From Methylacidimicrobium sp. B4 (GTDB lineage Bacteria > Verrucomicrobiota > Verrucomicrobiia > Methylacidiphilales > Methylacidiphilaceae), in contig NZ_CP066203.1 in the NCBI RefSeq assembly GCF_017310545.1, forward strand, positions 558,001 through 622,000: 64,000 nucleotides of DNA, read 5' to 3'. Positions 20,021 through 30,108 of this stretch are shown here, in pieces. Each line of letters opens with the position of its first letter. Position 1 is the stretch's first letter. The notes beneath the pieces are model-generated. The model did not search any database, was not told where the DNA came from, and saw nothing but the letters and a program-made list of their open reading frames with translations. A program made the position numbers and the translations under genes.

Positions 20021-21085
20021 TCAGCCACCCGACGGCTTCTCGCCCGGCATGGCCGTCTCCCCGTTGCCTCCGCCGAAAGCCTTCGCGCGGGCGGCTGCGT
20101 CGATGCGGGCCGCGAGCTCCGGGTTGCTCTTGATCGCCTGGACGGCCGCCTCCCTTCCCTGTCCGATCTGGGTCCCGTCGAAATAGATCCAGGCGCCGCG
20201 CTTGTCGAGGATCTTCTGGTCGAGCCCGAAGTCGATGAGCGACCCCTCCCGGGAGATCCCCTCGTTGTAGAGGATGTCAAACTCGCACTCGGTAAAGGGG
20301 GGCGCAATCTTGTTCTTCACCACCTTCATCTTCGTCCGGTTCCCGTAGACCGTTCCGTCACTCGTCTTGAGCTGCCCGATCCGGCGCACGTCGACACGGA
20401 CCGAAGCATAAAACTTGAGTGCCCTTCCCCCCGGAGTGGTCTCAGGATTCCCGAACATCACTCCGATCTTTTCGCGAAGCTGGTTGGTGAAGAGGCAGAT
20501 CGTCTTCGCCTTGCTGATGAGTGCGGTCAGCTTCCGCAGGGCGCTACTCATCAGCCGCGCCTGGGCACCGACCGTCGCGTCTCCAATCTGCCCTTCCAGC
20601 TCTGCCCGCGTGGCGAGAGCGGCCACCGAGTCGACCACGATCACATCCACCGCGTTGGAGCGAATCAAGGTCTCGGCGATGGTCAGCGCCTCCTCTCCGC
20701 AGTCGGGCTGGGAGATGAGCAGCTCGGACATGTTGACTCCCAGGCGCTGGGCATATTGCGGGTCGAGCGCGTGCTCCACGTCGATAATGACCCCGACCCC
20801 TCCCCGCTTCTGCGCTTGGGCCACGACCGTAAGGGCGAGTGTCGTCTTTCCTGACGACTCGGGACCGAAGATCTCGACGATCCGGCCTCTCGGAAAGCCC
20901 CCCGCGCCGAGCGCCCGATCGATCACCAGGCAGCCGGTGGGAATGACTTCAATCTGCAGACGCGCCCGGTCGTCTCCCAGGCGCAGGATGGCTCCCTCGC
21001 CATATTCCTTCGAGATCGCCTGGAGAGCCAGATCGAGGTTCTTATCCTGTCGTCGCCCCTTGAGATCCATCTTTTCGGATTCCAC
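20021..21085 (-). CDS. recA: RecA recombinase
   Basis: RecA promotes strand exchange and LexA/UmuD-type cleavage. The Walker A loop [29 protein letters not shown], the L2 loop region [20 protein letters not shown], and [20 protein letters not shown] are all present. The C-terminus is Gly/Pro-rich rather than strongly acidic. The start is either GTG at 21085 (AGGGG six bases upstream, the one used here, 354 residues) or ATG at 21070. It lies 71 bases after rpoD in the same direction. I see no clear LexA-type operator in the gap, so SOS control is not shown. Confidence 0.97.
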   Translation of the reverse strand: MESEKMDLKGRRQDKNLDLALQAISKEYGEGAILRLGDDRARLQIEVIPTGCLVIDRALGAGGFPRGRIVEIFGPESSGKTTLALTVVAQAQKRGGVGVIIDVEHALDPQYAQRLGVNMSELLISQPDCGEEALTIAETLIRSNAVDVIVVDSVAALATRAELEGQIGDATVGAQARLMSSALRKLTALISKAKTICLFTNQLREKIGVMFGNPETTPGGRALKFYASVRVDVRRIGQLKTSDGTVYGNRTKMKVVKNKIAPPFTECEFDILYNEGISREGSLIDFGLDQKILDKRGAWIYFDGTQIGQGREAAVQAIKSNPELAARIDAAARAKAFGGGNGETAMPGEKPSGG

Positions 21086-21156
21086 AGAACGCCCCTTTTC
21101 CCCTTTTCTTTCCCCTTTGCCCAGAAGGAATTCCCCTGCACGGAGTCCCAAAAACC

Positions 21157-23031
<1,875 letters not shown>

Positions 23032-23095
23032 GCTCGACTCATTTTCAGGGTTTCGACGACAACGAGACGGCCAAGGAAAGACAAAGTGAAAAAGG

Positions 23096-24844
23096 TTACT
23101 CGAGAGTCTTCCGCAAGTCAACGAGTTCCCTCAAGGCACCCTGCGCCTCGGAAGAGGCTCCTCCGGCTCGAACCCGCTCCTCGAGGAGGCAAATCCGCCT
23201 GCGCTTCCCCAGAAACTCGAGCCGCCGGCGGAGCGTACTCCAGCGTTCTTCCGGCTCGATCGAAGGGTCGACGAGCGGGGGACTCACCAGCAGGCCGATG
23301 ACCCAGGCCCGTTCTTCCTCGGAAAGGGTGGGGAAGAGCGTCTCCGGATCCGGGCCGGACGACAGGATCTTCCGCACAAGCTCTCCTTCCTCGTTCTCCT
23401 CCAGCCACCGGAGGTCGAGCTCTGCGCGAACCCGCCCCAGGATTCCCGGCGCTTCGCAGAGCATCCAGATTAACTCCGTCAAGACGGCATCCCGCTTCAC
23501 CAGGGGAGGGCTCTCGGGCCCCCCGCGCTCCCTGCTTGCCATGCCCGCCCTGCGAATCGCTTCCTCCAGGGCTCCGCGAGAGATTCCCAAGCGCGTCGCC
23601 ACCTCCAGGGCAAAAGCTTCCCGACGGATCGGGTCGGAAATCCTGGCAAGCCAGACGGCCATCGATTGGGCCGCTTGGCTCCGGCCCCGGGGCAGCGCAA
23701 GGTCATTCTGGCGAACGGCTCGATCCAGGAGATGGGAGAGATAGGCGGGGGCCCCCTGCAGGATTTCCCGAAAGCGGCCAACCGCCGCCTCTCCGCCGCG
23801 GAGGAAGCTGTCCGGATCCTCGCCCGCGGGCAGAGAGGCCACGCGGACATCGAGCCCCGCCTCCGTCAGAATTTCGAGTCCCCGCACCGCAGCGCTCTCG
23901 CCCGCCCGATCGGCATCGAAGCAGACGATCACTTCATCGGCAAACCTCCGGAGAAGCCGGGCATGGTGCTCGGTGAGCGCCGTGCCCTGCACGGCAACAA
24001 CGTTCGAAAAGCCCGCGGCATGGCAGCGGACCAGATCCATCGGCCCCTCGCAGAGAACCGCTCTCCCCTCCTGAACGATCGCCCGCTTGGCGCGATCCAT
24101 GCCGAAGAGGACCTTGCCCTTGGTAAAGATCGGGGTCTCGGGAGAGTTGAGATACTTGGGTGTCGATCCGTCGGCCCCCACGCTCCGTCCACTGAAGCCG
24201 ACGACCCTTCCCCCTTCCTCGGCGATCGGAAGGATCAGCCGGTCGCGGAATCGATCGTAGGGCCTCCCCTTCTCTCCGGGGACCACCAAGCCCGCCTCCA
24301 CCAGCAGCTCGACCGGGTAGCCCCGCGAGGCACCCCACCGCAGGACGCCATCCCAGCGATTCGGTGCATATCCCATCCCGAATCCTTCCGCGACCTCCCG
24401 TGGGATGGCCCGGGATTCGAGGTAACGGCGGCCCGCTTCCCCTTCACCCTCCTTCCATAAGATTTCCCGCCACCAGTCGGCGACGGCCTTGTGAAGGGAA
24501 AAGAGGCGCTCGCGCGTCGAGGGGGCTCCCGCCTCTTTCCGAAAGCTCGCGGGCATTTCCATTCCGGCGCGCTCGGCCAACAGGCGTAAGGCGCCCAGAA
24601 AGTCGAGGCGCTCGTACTGCATCACAAAATCGAAAACCGTTCCCCCGTATCCGCTGCTGAAACACTTGAAAAGCTGCTTCTGAGGGTCGACAAAGAAAGA
24701 GGGCGTCCGCTCCGCGTTAAACGGAGAGAGAGCCTTGTATTTAGAGCCGGCTCGCTTTAGAGGAACATAATTGCCGATGACCTCCACAATGTCGCTGGCG
24801 GCGCGAACCGTTTCCACAAAATCCCGGAACGCCGGCATCCCCAT
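23096..24844 (-). CDS. dnaG: DNA primase
   Basis: The 582-residue primase has the N-terminal zinc-ribbon region, the TOPRIM core ([40 protein letters not shown]) with the acidic metal ligands, and a C-terminal helicase-binding-like region. It makes RNA primers for replication. In the zinc ribbon the usual CPFH is SPFN and the usual CFGC is CFSS ([20 protein letters not shown] then KCFSSGYGG), so three of four metal ligands are missing. The rest of the domain is well conserved. The start is ATG 24844; it is only 23 bases from the start of the divergent DUF362 gene. Confidence 0.95.
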   Translation of the reverse strand: MGMPAFRDFVETVRAASDIVEVIGNYVPLKRAGSKYKALSPFNAERTPSFFVDPQKQLFKCFSSGYGGTVFDFVMQYERLDFLGALRLLAERAGMEMPASFRKEAGAPSTRERLFSLHKAVADWWREILWKEGEGEAGRRYLESRAIPREVAEGFGMGYAPNRWDGVLRWGASRGYPVELLVEAGLVVPGEKGRPYDRFRDRLILPIAEEGGRVVGFSGRSVGADGSTPKYLNSPETPIFTKGKVLFGMDRAKRAIVQEGRAVLCEGPMDLVRCHAAGFSNVVAVQGTALTEHHARLLRRFADEVIVCFDADRAGESAAVRGLEILTEAGLDVRVASLPAGEDPDSFLRGGEAAVGRFREILQGAPAYLSHLLDRAVRQNDLALPRGRSQAAQSMAVWLARISDPIRREAFALEVATRLGISRGALEEAIRRAGMASRERGGPESPPLVKRDAVLTELIWMLCEAPGILGRVRAELDLRWLEENEEGELVRKILSSGPDPETLFPTLSEEERAWVIGLLVSPPLVDPSIEPEERWSTLRRRLEFLGKRRRICLLEERVRAGGASSEAQGALRELVDLRKTLE

Positions 24845-24867
24845 CTCATTGGAATAAATCGGCTGCC

Positions 24868-26007
24868 GTGGCAAAACGCAAGGCCTACCCGAATCCCATG
24901 GGATACCTCCTTGTTCTCGCTGCCATCTTACTATTCTTATCATCCCCCGCTCATTCGAGAGCCTCCGGTTCGGCCGTGGTCATCGTCGAGCGGCCCTCCG
25001 TCATCCGCAACTTCTCCGCCGACCGCGCCGCGGTTCGGACCATGTTCCGCGACGCGCTCCTCCAATACACGAGGCAGGCTACGATGAAGGCCGCTTGGGC
25101 CAAGGTCGGCATCGCCCCGCAAGACATCGTCGGAATCAAGATTTCCGCATCGGGCGGTCCCGTCATGTCGAGCCGCAAGCCGCTGGTCGCCGCGATCGCC
25201 GAGAGCCTGGAGGAGGCGGGCGTGCCTCTCTACCAGATCGTCGTCTGGGACAAGCTGGAAGACGACTTGCGGGAAGCCGAATACTTCCCGCGGCCCGAAG
25301 GGGCGCCCTACCGCATCCGCTCGGTGATTCCGGAAACGGGTTTCGATGAGCATGTCTTCTACGTGAACGAAGTCCTTGGCCGCCTCATCTGGGGAGATCT
25401 CGCCTTTCGGGGGATCAAGCCCGGCGGCGGCCAGGCACAGCGCTCCCAGAAGCGCGGCGAGAAGCAGAGTGTTGCACAGATGTACGGCCAAGGCGTCTCG
25501 GCGGGCAGCCTGGAGAACCAGGTCAGCAACAAGTCCTACTATGCGCGGCTGCTCACGCAGATCTGCACCAAGATCATCAACGTGCCGGTCTGCACCGACC
25601 ACAGCGGGGTCGGCTTCTACGGGAGCCTCGCCTCCCTCGCCCTCGGCATGGTCGACAACACCCGCCGGTTCCAGGGGGAGGGGAACTGGGGCGATCCGGC
25701 CATTGCGGAGATCCTCGACCGGCCTTTCGTCCGCAGCAAGGTCGTCCTCCACGTGATGGACGCGCTCATCGTCCAATATGCGGGCGGACCCGACTTCAGC
25801 CCGGAGTTCACCTATCCTCTCGGAGCGATCTACCTGAGCAGGGATCCCGTTGCGATCGACTCCCTGCTCGTCGGCCGCGTTGACGCGTGGCGCGTCGGCG
25901 CGCACATTCCTTCGCTCCAACCCATGATCCATTACATCCAGACCGCCGTCGAGTACGGGCTGGGCACCTCCGACCCCAAGGACATCCTGCTGATCCCCCT
26001 CCCATGA
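24868..26007 (+). CDS. DUF362 family secreted protein
   Basis: The 379-residue protein starts with a signal peptide (positive MAKRKAYPNP, hydrophobic MGYLLVLAAILLFLSSPAHS) and is predicted to be exported. The body has the DUF362 pattern (DIVGIKISASGGPVMSSRKP, CTKIINVPVCTDHSGVGFYG, LVVLHVMDALIVQYAGGPDF-like and DPVAIDSLLVGRVD). DUF362 proteins often bind Fe-S clusters in a Cys-rich form; here only two nearby Cys are seen, so it is the shorter, cluster-free kind. Function is unknown. GTG 24868 gives a good n-region; ATG 24898 is the alternative. The stop overlaps mazG by ATGA. Confidence 0.8.
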   Translation: MAKRKAYPNPMGYLLVLAAILLFLSSPAHSRASGSAVVIVERPSVIRNFSADRAAVRTMFRDALLQYTRQATMKAAWAKVGIAPQDIVGIKISASGGPVMSSRKPLVAAIAESLEEAGVPLYQIVVWDKLEDDLREAEYFPRPEGAPYRIRSVIPETGFDEHVFYVNEVLGRLIWGDLAFRGIKPGGGQAQRSQKRGEKQSVAQMYGQGVSAGSLENQVSNKSYYARLLTQICTKIINVPVCTDHSGVGFYGSLASLALGMVDNTRRFQGEGNWGDPAIAEILDRPFVRSKVVLHVMDALIVQYAGGPDFSPEFTYPLGAIYLSRDPVAIDSLLVGRVDAWRVGAHIPSLQPMIHYIQTAVEYGLGTSDPKDILLIPLP

Positions 26008-26789
26008 ATCCCTCCTCTGATCCTGTCATCGACCGTCTCCAGTCCATCCTGGCCCGGCTCCGAGCCCCCGGCGGCTGCCCGTGGGACCGGGCGCAGACGC
26101 ATCAGAGCATCAAGGGCCAGCTCCTGGAAGAGTGCTACGAGGTCCTGGAAGCGATCGACCGGAACTCACCGCAGGATCTCCAGGAGGAGCTCGGCGATCT
26201 CCTGCTCCATGTGCTCTTCCACTCCCAGATGGCCGGGGAGCGGGGCGCCTTCTCCTTCAACGACGTCGCCGAAGGCCTCTCGGACAAGCTCATCCGGCGC
26301 CATCCCCATGTCTTCGGGGATGCGAGTGCCAAGAGCGCGGAGGAGGTCATCATCCACTGGGAACGGAGCAAGCGGGAAGAGAAGCCCGAGCGGAAGAGCC
26401 TCTTCGACGGGATTCCTCGCGAGCTGCCCGCCCTCCTACGCGCCCAGAAGTACCAGAGCAAGGCGGCCAAGCTCGGCCTCGACTGGAACGATGCGGAGGG
26501 GCCCAGGGCGAAGATCGCCGAGGAGCTGGCCGAGGTGAACGATGCCCTAGCCGGGGGAGATCCCAAGCGGATCGAGGAGGAGGTTGGCGACCTGCTCTTT
26601 ACCGTCGTCAACCTGGCCCGCCATCTCCACGTCAACGCGGAGTGCGCGCTCGGCGGGGCCGCCGGCCGCTTCCGGGCCCGGGTAGAGTTCATTGAAGAGG
26701 CATTGCGCCACCGTCCTCCCGGGAATCCCCCCGGGCTTGCCGAACTGGAGCTCCTCTGGGAACGGAGCAAAGAGGCTACCGGAGGATAG
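26004..26789 (+). CDS. mazG: Nucleoside triphosphate pyrophosphohydrolase MazG
   Basis: A 261-residue MazG with two repeats of the all-alpha NTP-PPase fold. The N-terminal one has EECYEVLEAIDRNSPQDLQE and ELGDLLLHVLFH, the C-terminal one EELAEVNDALAGG and EEEVGDLLFTVVNLARHL, each with the EExxE...ExxD metal-binding pattern. It hydrolyses (d)NTPs to NMP and PPi and cleans the nucleotide pool. GGCPWDRAQTHQS is the standard N-terminal signature. The ATG overlaps the stop of the DUF362 gene, so translation is coupled. Confidence 0.95.
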   Translation: MNPSSDPVIDRLQSILARLRAPGGCPWDRAQTHQSIKGQLLEECYEVLEAIDRNSPQDLQEELGDLLLHVLFHSQMAGERGAFSFNDVAEGLSDKLIRRHPHVFGDASAKSAEEVIIHWERSKREEKPERKSLFDGIPRELPALLRAQKYQSKAAKLGLDWNDAEGPRAKIAEELAEVNDALAGGDPKRIEEEVGDLLFTVVNLARHLHVNAECALGGAAGRFRARVEFIEEALRHRPPGNPPGLAELELLWERSKEATGG

Positions 26790-26849
26790 CGAAGCGCCCC
26801 CAATCCCTCTTGACTTCTTCCCCCCGCCCTCTCCCTTTTCGTCCATAAG

Positions 26850-27749
26850 ATGATCCATGCCGTCCACGACCCCGTGAGCATCCACCGGCGCGCGATTGCG
26901 CTCGGCCGCCTGCTGGGATGGAGACGGGCCATCCTTCTCCGCATCCGGAACGACCCCGTGGAGGTGCTCTGCTCCCCGAGAGCGCCTGCCCGGGTGGGGA
27001 AACCCCGAATCCTCCTCTCGGCGGGGATTCACGGGGACGAGCCGGCCGGCGTGGAAGCCCTGCTTTCCTTCTTCGAGCAAAAGCCCCACTGGATCAGCCA
27101 GTTCGCCTTCACCCTGATTCCGCTGCTCAATCCCTGGGGGCTCCGCCACAACTCCCGCCTCAACGAACAGGGCCTCGACCTCAATCGTTCCTTTCACCGG
27201 GACGACCTGCCGCTGATCCGGGAGCTCTGCGCGCTCTACGCCCGCCGCGGGCCCTTCGATCTGGCGCTCCTCCTCCACGAGGACTACGATGCCTGCGGCG
27301 TCTATCTTTATGAGACGGGCCCCAGCGGCGAAGTCCGCTTCGGAGAAGAGATCCTCTCCCGAGTGAGCCCGTGGTGTCCGATCGACCCCCGGGACCGGAT
27401 CGAAGGGCGGAAGCATCGGAACGGGATCCTCAACCGGCCCCTGCGAAAAAAGTGGTTCGAGAAGATGGGCCTGCCCGAGGCGGCCCATCTCCATTTCACA
27501 GGATGCCGGCGGGTCTTCACGATCGAGACTCCCTCCGAATTCGACGTCGGGTTGCGCGTGAAAGCGCACCGGGAAGCGATCGATGCGGCTCTCGGCCTGC
27601 TCGCCGCGAGCCGACCACCCGCCAACGCTCGCGCACGCGCTCTCGCCTCCCCTCACCGCAAGGACGCTATTTCCTCGCGCGCTCCTCTTCTCGCCACCTC
27701 TCCTGCGCCGAATGGGGAAAGTCGATCGGATCAATCTCGTAGCGCCTGA
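26850..27749 (+). CDS. M14-family zinc carboxypeptidase / succinylglutamate desuccinylase-like protein
   Basis: A 299-residue protein with the zinc-binding start HGDE (His61, Glu64; LLSAGIHGDEPAGVEALLSF) and the substrate-binding LIPLLNPWGLRHNSRLNEQG. The middle LLLHEDYDACGVYLYE would give the third ligand and the C-terminal IETPSEFD a catalytic-Glu context. These are features of the M14 carboxypeptidase/AstE-aspartoacylase superfamily. The substrate is unknown. The last 45 residues are Ala/Arg/Ser-rich and overlap the end of plsC by 83 bp on the opposite strand, so the true C-terminus may be shorter in function though not in frame. Confidence 0.75.
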   Translation: MIHAVHDPVSIHRRAIALGRLLGWRRAILLRIRNDPVEVLCSPRAPARVGKPRILLSAGIHGDEPAGVEALLSFFEQKPHWISQFAFTLIPLLNPWGLRHNSRLNEQGLDLNRSFHRDDLPLIRELCALYARRGPFDLALLLHEDYDACGVYLYETGPSGEVRFGEEILSRVSPWCPIDPRDRIEGRKHRNGILNRPLRKKWFEKMGLPEAAHLHFTGCRRVFTIETPSEFDVGLRVKAHREAIDAALGLLAASRPPANARARALASPHRKDAISSRAPLLATSPAPNGESRSDQSRSA

Positions 27750-28482
27750 CAAGGCTCTCGAAAAGAGCGAGCAGACGCTCGTGGATCCGTTGGGTAAAGG
27801 CGCAGCGATCCTCGCCCGGCCCGGAAGCAAACGGCTCTCCGAAGGAGACAAAGACGCGCGGTGGGCGGTGCCACGATCGGAGCTGATAGAGCCGGTCGGA
27901 GCCCACGACGACCGCCGGCAGAACGGGCGCTCTCGCCATCTGGGCGAGTGCGGCGGCACTCGGGCTCAGCTGGGCGCCGAGCAGGATCGAAGCCTTGCCA
28001 TGGCGGATCCCGCGCTCGGGGAAGAGACCCACGACCCTTCCCTGCTTGAGCCGTTCGACCGCCGCCTTCGCCGCCCGGGCGTCCTGGCGGCTCCGATCGA
28101 CCGGAATTACATTGAGCGCGCTCAGGATCTGCGCGAGAACCAGGTCGTTGAAGAGCTTCCCATCCGCCACATAGTCGATCGGCCGCGGGGACCGCATCCC
28201 AAGGAGAATCGGATCGAAATGGCTGATGTGGTTGGAGACCAGGAGGCAGCCGCCGCTCTTCGGGATCCGCTCGAGGCCTTCGATCGAGATTCGCCCGCTC
28301 CTCTGGAGCACGCGGAGGCAGATCGCGCCGCCAATGGCGAAAAAGCGATCCCTCCCCCCTTGCCCCAAACAGCCGTTGTTCCTTCGCCGGCCCTTGTCCG
28401 GCGAACCGTTTCGCGCTGCACGCCCCTCGGGAACAGAACCTTCTTCTCCCGGCCCTGCCAAATGCTCCTCTTCGATTCCCAT
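27667..28482 (-). CDS. plsC: 1-acyl-sn-glycerol-3-phosphate acyltransferase
   Basis: A PlsC-type acyltransferase. The catalytic HX4D motif is NHISHFD at about residues 84-90, followed by VIPVDRSRQD and LFPERGIRHGKASILLGAQL, an FPE motif for glycerol-3-phosphate binding. It transfers the second acyl chain in phosphatidic acid synthesis at the inner membrane. The first 45 residues from ATG 28482 are Gly/Arg-rich with no clear ribosome site, so translation may begin further in. The 3' end overlaps the M14 gene tail by 83 bp. Confidence 0.85.
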   Translation of the reverse strand: MGIEEEHLAGPGEEGSVPEGRAARNGSPDKGRRRNNGCLGQGGRDRFFAIGGAICLRVLQRSGRISIEGLERIPKSGGCLLVSNHISHFDPILLGMRSPRPIDYVADGKLFNDLVLAQILSALNVIPVDRSRQDARAAKAAVERLKQGRVVGLFPERGIRHGKASILLGAQLSPSAAALAQMARAPVLPAVVVGSDRLYQLRSWHRPPRVFVSFGEPFASGPGEDRCAFTQRIHERLLALFESLVRRYEIDPIDFPHSAQERWREEERARK

Positions 28483-28557
28483 TTTTTGGAGGAAAAACTT
28501 TGCCTTGCTATCGCGGGTCCGAACAAGCAAATCCTTTGCCTCGGAGAGCCCCAACCC

Positions 28558-29058
28558 ATGCAAACGCCACCACCCACACTGGCGACCAAGCCCGCCGTCC
28601 TTTTCCTCTGCACCGGCAATTCCGCCCGGAGCGTTCTCGCTGAATTCCTCTTCCGCTCCCTCGCCAGAGACCGCTTCCGGGTCGAGAGCGCTGGCTCCCG
28701 CCCCACCGGCCGGGTCAACCCCCACGCCCTTTCCGTGCTGCGGAAAGTGTACGGTATCGACGCCTCATCGGCCCGCAGCAAGCGGATCGACGAGCTGCCG
28801 AGTGATCCGTTCGCGGCGGTGATCACCCTCTGCGACAGCGCCGCGGCCGAATGCCCCATCTGGCCCTATCCGGCCGCCCGCTCTCACTGGCCCTTTCCCG
28901 ATCCGGCGGCCGTCGAGGGAACCCCTGAGGAGAAGGAGCGGGCCTTTGCCGACGTCGCCCGCGCGCTCGAGGGACGTTTCCGCAGTCTCCTGGCACTTCC
29001 CGTGGAAACGCTCTCCCGTTCCCAGCTCGAGGCCGAGCTGCGGAAGCTCTCCTCGTAG
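28558..29058 (+). CDS. arsC: Arsenate reductase, low-molecular-weight phosphatase type
   Basis: The 166-residue protein has the CX5R phosphatase loop CTGNSARS (Cys18, Arg24) and the second Cys pair CDSAAAEC, the triple-Cys arrangement of thioredoxin-coupled ArsC. DP near PFPDPA is the usual acid. It reduces arsenate to arsenite, which ACR3 can then export. Start is ATG 28558 with GGAGAG nine bases upstream. It is separated from the arsRDA-acr3 genes by the vapBC pair and about 1 kb, so it has its own promoter region shared with divergent plsC. Confidence 0.92.
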   Translation: MQTPPPTLATKPAVLFLCTGNSARSVLAEFLFRSLARDRFRVESAGSRPTGRVNPHALSVLRKVYGIDASSARSKRIDELPSDPFAAVITLCDSAAAECPIWPYPAARSHWPFPDPAAVEGTPEEKERAFADVARALEGRFRSLLALPVETLSRSQLEAELRKLSS

Positions 29059-29361
29059 GGCGCAGGGCGGATCCGCGAGCCTTGCCGAACCGATCGCCCG
29101 CGCGCCCTCGTTCTCCGCACCCTTGCCGCGCGCCATCGCCCCCAAGCATGGTGGGAGCGGCAGGTAGCAGGCCGCCTTTTCCGCAACGACTCTCCGCCCG
29201 CACACGGGCAGGGGTTGGCTCGCGCCTCCCGAAGGACAGGATGGGGAGCTCGTCCACGGGAATCTCGTTACGACTGAAGAAATCCACCGCTTCGCCGAGA
29301 ACCCGGAGAAACTAGACGTTCCCCGTGCGCCATCCTGGTCGCCAGGCTAGGCCAAGCCGAG
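29059..29361. other. Stretch between arsC and the toxin gene
   Basis: No gene is called here. On the plus strand, 29231-29320 reads as a short protein-like piece (EGQDGELVHGNLVTTEEIHR, then FAENPEKLD) faintly like the N-terminal strand of sugar kinases, without start or continuation, so it might be a gene fossil. No terminator or tRNA is evident. Confidence 0.35.
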
Positions 29362-29754
29362 TTAGACGAGCTCAATGAGAGCAGAATGTCCGGGAGCTGC
29401 AGCCAGGCGTGCGTCCCGAGTCAGAAGGGGCGCTCGAAGCGCCTCGGCAAGAGCCACGTAGATCGCGTCATAGACGGTGAGGTTCGGATAGAGCTCCCAT
29501 GCCCTGCCAAGGAGAGGAAGGTGTGGATATCGTTCGATGGGAAGGTCGCTCAAATCGGTGAGAGCTTCCTTCCCTCGGCGTCTGCTCATCACGCGACGGA
29601 GACAGTATCTTCGACAAACCTGGGCCACTTCCAGATCCAAAAGATGGGGAGCGTGCATCGATTCGTCCGGATGGAAGATTCGTTCCTCAATGGTCCTCCC
29701 CTGCGCGGTGCGAAGCAGAACCTCTAGAACGGCGGAAGCGTCGAGGACGATCAT
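29362..29754 (-). CDS. vapC: PIN-domain toxin (VapC/FitB type)
   Basis: The 130-residue protein starts MIVLDASAVLEVLLRTAQGR, with the first PIN acid Asp5. Later acids are in LDLEVAQVCRRY and LTVYDAIYVALAEAL, and the end has LLTRDARLAAAPGH; together these form the metal-dependent RNase active site. VapC toxins cut specific RNAs when freed from their antitoxin. ATG 29754 overlaps the antitoxin stop by four bases, the usual arrangement of a toxin-antitoxin operon. It lies between two groups of arsenic genes. Confidence 0.9.
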   Translation of the reverse strand: MIVLDASAVLEVLLRTAQGRTIEERIFHPDESMHAPHLLDLEVAQVCRRYCLRRVMSRRRGKEALTDLSDLPIERYPHLPLLGRAWELYPNLTVYDAIYVALAEALRAPLLTRDARLAAAPGHSALIELV

Positions 29755-29972
29755 CGTCCATCGCGTTCCTTCCGAACCGCTTCGGCGGGAGAAGGAGAAG
29801 GGACCACCCGAGAACGCCGCTGCAAACGCTTCCGCAGCTCCTCTGGAGTCGGTCGATCGGCGATCCGTTGGATTTCGCGAACGAGATATTCCGATAGAGA
29901 GGTGGCCAGCAAAGCCGACCGAGCCTTGAGCTTCCGGTGCAGACTCTCGGGCACGTTCCGCAACTGGATCAT
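29751..29972 (-). CDS. vapB: VapB/FitA-like antitoxin
   Basis: A 73-residue protein beginning MIQLRNVPESLHRKLKARSA, a ribbon-helix-helix DNA-binding N-terminus as in FitA/Arc-like antitoxins, followed by LSEYLVREIQRIADRPTPEE and a basic tail that would wrap the toxin. It should neutralise the PIN toxin and repress its own operon. ATG 29972 is chosen because it fits the family start; GTG 29981 in frame adds three residues. A near-perfect palindrome lies just upstream. Confidence 0.88.
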   Translation of the reverse strand: MIQLRNVPESLHRKLKARSALLATSLSEYLVREIQRIADRPTPEELRKRLQRRSRVVPSPSPAEAVRKERDGR

Positions 29973-29982
29973 CTTTGACACG

Positions 29983-30009
29983 ATGAGAGCATGCTTTCAT
30001 GTGCCGCAC
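29983..30009. promoter_or_regulatory. Probable operator of the vapBC pair
   Basis: ATGAGAGCATGCTTTCAT at 29983-30000 is an 18-bp palindrome with one mismatch, followed at once by GTGCCGCAC (30001-30009), a second small dyad. They begin about 11 bases upstream of vapB, where autorepression by VapBC would be expected. Confidence 0.6.
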
Positions 30010-30108
30010 ATGTCAAGGAGCGCTAGCGCGGAGCAGAGTGCCTCGATCGTCCCGGAACGCTCTTCCCAGCCGGCGAGAAGGAAAAGGGATGGAACGGAGA
30101 TCCAGACC

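Noticed and set aside
29231-29320. Sugar-kinase-like (rhamnulokinase) N-terminal fossil
   Set aside because: Only about 30 residues with weak resemblance and no start or continuation.
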